From Megalobrama amblycephala (Eukaryota > Chordata > Actinopteri > Cypriniformes > Xenocyprididae), in assembly GCF_018812025.1 (NCBI RefSeq), contig NC_063057.1, positions 20,203,638 through 20,267,637 of the forward strand: a stretch of DNA of 64,000 nucleotides. The letters are read 5' to 3'. A program made the translations under genes and the position numbers. Under the pieces are notes generated by a model that saw only the letters and a program-made list of their open reading frames with translations, did not search any database and was not told the origin of the DNA. Positions 60,456 to 64,000 of this stretch are shown here, piece after piece (the first letter of the stretch is position 1; every line of letters starts with the position of its first letter).

Positions 60456-60515
60456 TCTTAGAAAAAAAAGGTTCAGTGGGGTTCTATATAGAACCCTAGG
60501 GTTCTTGACTCAGTT
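60456..60515. repeat. Fragment of CACTCTTAGAAAAAA-type MITE
   Basis: CACTCTTAGAAAAAAAAGGT, GGTTCTATATAGAACCCTAG. The end resembles the termini of the 53516-53979 element family. One end only. Confidence 0.6.
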
Positions 60516-60519
60516 TTAA

Positions 60520-60730
60520 AGAGGACACCGGATGCCAATTTTCCACATGTTAGTATGATTCTTTAGGGTCTTCATGAAAACATACTTTGATTAAAATTTC
60601 TTAATGGTTGTGTTAAAAACACCCACCTTGTCAAAAACAGCTCTGTTCACAGCGAGCCATTTCGCTGCATGTCCCTTTAAATGATAATAAGCTACTGTTC
60701 ACCCCACGACTATCTTCCGGGGGACTGTAA
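60520..60730 (+). mobile_element. TTAA-preceded element, 5' part (AGAGGACACCGG end)
   Basis: TTAA at 60516-60519 followed by AGAGGACACCGGATGCCAAT. The right end is not found; the next repeat begins at 60738. Confidence 0.45.
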
Positions 60731-60737
60731 ACTATGT

Positions 60738-61072
60738 AAGCCCGTTTCCGCCTCTAAATAAAAAAATAAAAAGAGTAATTGCGACTTTTTATCTCAGAAT
60801 TTTGACTTTTTATCTCACAATTGCGAGTTTATATCTCACAATTGCGACTTTTTATCTCAGAATTCTGACTTTTTATCTCACAATTGCGTGATATAAAGTC
60901 AGAATTTTGAGAAAAAAAGTCAGAATTGCGAGAATAAAAGTCAGAATTCTGACTTTATATCATGCAATTGTGAGATATAAATTCGCAATTGTGAGATAAA
61001 AAGTCAGAATTCTGAGATAAAAATTCGCAATTATTCTTTTTATTTTTTTATTTAGTGGCGGAAACGGGCTTC
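60738..61072. repeat. Foldback repeat of AGAATTCTGAC/ATCTCACAATTGCG units
   Basis: Ends AAGCCCGTTTCCGCC and inverse GGCGGAAACGGGCTT. The inside is built from alternating TTTTTATCTCAGAATTCTGA and TCACAATTGCGA units on both arms, so the whole 335 bp folds back. Related worn copies lie at 29404-29560 and 47345-47665. Confidence 0.88.
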
Positions 61073-61361
61073 CATTGTAAACACTATTTAGCAGGTATTG
61101 CATTGCACTCATCTTTCTTATATATGCAGTTATAAATGCTCAAAAATGATTAAAATACATTTGAAAATGACTTGTTAGTCATTAACTAACACCTTTATAA
61201 CCTTTATTGTAGTCTCACCATGTTATCTTTACATGTAATAAGACGATCACCTTAATGCATTGTTCATTATAAACGTGCAGTTATGAATTACAATGAGATG
61301 GTTCTAAATAGAATCAATGACATATATATTTGTTAGACTGTATTATTTTGATAATGAACAA

Positions 61362-62271
61362 GCATAGTTGAATAACAAGAGTTCAATACATGGAAATGAT
61401 ACAGTGAGTCTCAAACATCATTGTTTCCTCCTTCTTGTATAAATCTCATTTGTTTAAAAGACCTCTGAAGAACAGGCGAATCTCAACATAACACCGACTG
61501 TTACGTAACAGTCGGGATCATTAATATGTACGCCCCCAATATTTGCATATGCCAGCCCATGATCAATGCATTAGACAAGAGCAGAACGTCTGGATGTGCA
61601 CAGCTGAATCATCAGACTAGGTAAGCAAGCAAGAACAATAGCAAAAAATGGCAGATGGAGCAATAATAACTGACATGATCCATGATAACATGATATTTTT
61701 AGTGATATTTGTAAATTGTCTTTCTAAATGTTTCGTTAGCATGTTGCTAATGTACTGTTAAATGTGGTTAAAGTTACCATTGTTTATTACTGTATTCACG
61801 GAGACAAGAGCCGTCGCTATTTTCATTTTTAAACACTTGCAGTCTGTATAATTCATAAACAAAACTTCATTCTTTATAAATCTCTCCAACAGTGTGTAAT
61901 GTTAGCTTTAGCCACGAAGCACTATCAAACTCATTCAGAATCAAACGTAAACATCCAAATAAATCCAATGCTCACATGATCCGATGTATGCATGCAGCAT
62001 GCATGACGAACATCTTGTAAAGATCCATTTTGAGGGTTATATTAGCTGTGTGAACTTTGTTTATGCTGTTCAAGGCAAGCGTGAGCAATGGGGGCGGGGG
62101 AGCACGAGAATTAAAGGGGGCGCAGCCTATATATCGGTGCATAGTTAATGATGCCCCAAAATAGGCGGTTAAAAAAATCTATGGGGTATTTTGAGCTGAA
62201 ACTTCACAGACACATTCAGGGGACACTTTAGACTTATATTACATCTTTTAAAAAGAAGTTCTAGGGCACCT
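61362..62271 (+). mobile_element. Family A element, copy A5 (left end lost)
   Basis: Begins at GCATAGTTGAATAACAAG (the AGGTGCC terminus and about 35 bp are missing) and ends AGGGCACCT with TTAA at 62272-62275. Palindrome CCGACTGTTACGTAACAGTC intact. Donor-like AGGTAAGCAAG at 61619 and the GATCATTAATATGT insertion shared with A4. Confidence 0.88.
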
Positions 62272-62321
62272 TTAATAAAACATCAACTTTTTAGCGCAGA
62301 CATAAACGCATATAGGTAGAT

Positions 62322-62961
62322 CCGGTGTTCTGCCGCATTTCGACTCCCTGCAAAATTATTACCCCCTCGTTGAAGTCGCTATCTGATTGCCTAATCCTAA
62401 CTCCACCCATAATTCTAACCCCTCCCCCACACCGATATCCTAAACCTACCATTACTAGGGGGGTAATAATGCTGCGTTCCAGGCAACTTTTTGAGCCCGT
62501 AAGTCACAACTTTAAATCACAAATCACGACTTTGTAGCGTTCCAGGAAAGTCACGCCAAACTGCATAAAAGTGTAAACAAACCAACATGGCGGACCATAC
62601 GGGGCTTATGCTCATTAACAATTATTTCTATCGCCAAAGGTGCTTACTCCTTGCTTATTTGAGGGAAACAGAGGAGGAAAACGGCGCATAAGGCAAGAGA
62701 AGCTGTTATACCTTTTATTTTACCGTGCACTTGCATAAACACTGCATCCGTAGGGGCTGCCGTTGTTGTTTCGCAGGCTATGTGACGTCAGAACCCGTAA
62801 CTGGGAGTACATCGATCTAGTACGAGTTCAAGGGTGGGAAGTCATGGGTTTGACTGCCGTTCCAGTGCACTTTCACAGGTAGAAGGTTGGAAAAACACAG
62901 GTTACGGGTTGCCTGGAACGCGGCATAATATGGCGGGGGTAGGAATTCGGCACAACACCGG
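62322..62961. mobile_element. Nested pair of terminal-inverted-repeat elements
   Basis: Outer ends CCGGTGTTCTGCCGCATTTC (62322) and inverse CCGGTGTTGTGCCGAATTCC (right end 62961). Inner ends AATGCTGCGTTCCAGGCAAC (62468) and inverse AATATTATGCCGCGTTCCAG (right end about 62928). The outer one interrupts, or borders, B2 at its right end. Non-coding. Confidence 0.72.
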
Positions 62962-63089
62962 GGCGCATTCCCTTCAAAAACAAAATTAATCCACTGCGTC
63001 TTCAGCAGCTCAGATGTTGGGAGTAAATGATGACTGCTATGTTCATTCTTATATCCAATAACAAAATGCCTCAGTTGTTTTGGAGACAT
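62962..63089 (-). pseudogene. Decayed THAP exon in B2
   Basis: MSPKQLRHFVIGYKNEHSSH, HLLPTSELLKTQWINFVF, EGNA. Co-linear with the B1 exon, but both zinc-binding cysteines of the first pair are replaced (the codons TGT read CAT and TAT). The rest of the domain is cut off at 62962 by the nested element. Non-functional as a finger. Confidence 0.82.
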
Positions 63090-63394
63090 TCTTGTCTACA
63101 CCTGCGCGTTGTCGAAACATGGCAGTCTGTTTACAGCTCACTCAGGGTGGGTCTATGCTAAAACGGCAGTGTCCGTCAACAGTCGTGGGAGGGGCCTGTG
63201 CAAATTTATGTCACTTTGCCAAGAATCTGTGAACAGCTTGATCTGACAAAATTGCTTATGATTTGTGGGGATTAAAAAAAAAAAAAAACACTGGGTGGAT
63301 TTTTATCATTATAGGGTGATTGTGTAGACACACTGCCAACACACATTTATGTCCAAACACCATGTAAAAATGAATTTTGCATCTGATGTCCCCT
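62962..63394 (+). mobile_element. Family B element, copy B2 (right part)
   Basis: Homologous to B1 from the THAP exon to the right terminus. CCACCCAGTG-type text (CACTGGGTGGATTTTT) is shared at 63281 and 51766. It ends GATGTCCCCT with TTAA at 63395-63398. The left half is missing. Confidence 0.82.
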
Positions 63395-63398
63395 TTAA

Positions 63399-64000
63399 AG
63401 AACACTTAATGCCAAAATGGAGAAATGTCTTAAATGATTGCAGAAAATGTTCATGTTTTGCAACTTTGTATGCATTTTGGCTGTTCATTTACACAAACAA
63501 TGGCATTTTGGTGGCCTGAAAATGCAAACTTTTGAAAACGGGTTTCAAAATGCAAGATTTTTAAAAAAGGATACAATTGTCATCTCCGTGTGACAACGCT
63601 AAAAAAACGCTAATCTGTGAAAACGGTGACAGCATGCATATGCGTATTACGTGTTTAGTCTATCCACCTTATTTGTCAACGCGGAATTAAGGTATTTCTG
63701 TGAATATGCGAGACATCCGATTTATTAGCTATTTTAGGGAAATAATGAGAAACATATAAAAATGAGAAACATATAAAAGTGCAGTGAACTATAAAAATAA
63801 GGTGGATATGCATGCACGTTTGGCGCGAGTTTAATCTTTCTTTACAAAATGACATCGCCAACTACTTGTCTGGCATGCGTAATACAGCGTTTTTAGTCAT
63901 TTTCGCGGATCCGTGTGAACGGGTATAGTTTTGATAACGTTGACATCTGTACAAAGAAAAAACTTTTCAGTTTTTAGTACATCGTTGTTGTGTAAACTTA
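63399..64000. other. No gene seen
   Basis: AT-rich end of the window. Weak similarity to hAT-like subterminal text at 63660-63910 (ATAAGGTGGATATGCATGC) but no clear ends. Confidence 0.45.

Noticed and set aside
1..64000. tRNA, rRNA, snRNA and tRNA-derived SINE heads
   Set aside because: No A/B-box pair with a cloverleaf context or other RNA gene signature was noticed on either strand; short ones could be missed by eye.
57447..64000. Next trhde exon (WFGDLV... coding)
   Set aside because: Looked for in all three + frames after the donor; not found before the window ends.

Overview
The window reads as a nuclear stretch from a teleost fish, most likely a cyprinid. The evidence is AT-rich intron-like sequence with microsatellites, one vertebrate protein exon bounded by canonical splice sites, and a dense mosaic of fish DNA-transposon remnants and an L2/CR1-type LINE. 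There is no operon-like or prokaryotic coding organisation. The species cannot be fixed from this sequence alone.

The only host coding sequence I can support is one 155-bp exon at 57201-57355 (+). It encodes the AAMENWGL exopeptidase motif and the first half of the HEXXH zinc site (HEICHQ) of an M1 aminopeptidase, and it matches the thyrotropin-releasing-hormone-degrading ectoenzyme (trhde). No other exon of that gene was found, so most of the window is probably trhde intron, interpreted as + strand. This fits the very long introns known for this gene in vertebrates.

Nearly everything else recognisable is mobile DNA. From left to right: a Tc1-like transposase end (1-537); a foldback MITE (1070-1743); TTAA-flanked element A1 (6385-7163); foldback element C1 (about 7355-8215); a GGGCCC-ended MITE (10026-10831); a Tc1 3' end abutting a broken L2 LINE that carries three further insertions (11330-14260); a THAP-bearing foldback (21660-22520); a Tc1/IS630-like element with A2 inserted in its terminal repeat (23073-25460); A3 (31527-32464); C2 with a P2X7-ballast-like ORF (33809-35160); perfect and near-perfect hairpins (38061-38212, 43053-43229); a hAT MITE with an exact 8-bp duplication (38578-39094); an internally deleted Tc1 element (41494-42188); a ZBED/hAT transposase pseudogene (46520-48723, -); element B1, which carries both a THAP exon and a P2X7-ballast-like N-terminus (50558-51870); a mariner-type element split by A4 (55052-56871); D-family copies; A5; and a decayed B2.

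The most interesting theme is a set of TTAA-flanked families (A, B, C, D and partial others) whose termini begin AG. Some of them carry THAP zinc-finger exons and P2X7 cytoplasmic-domain-like exons with intact splice donors. TTAA duplications plus THAP domains point to the Kolobok superfamily. B1 carries the two gene types at opposite ends, pointing inward, which suggests a two-gene autonomous ancestor. Family A copies share a promoter-like layout: palindrome, TATA box, splice donor and acceptor. Superfamily names are inferred from termini, target-site duplications and protein motifs; no database search was possible.
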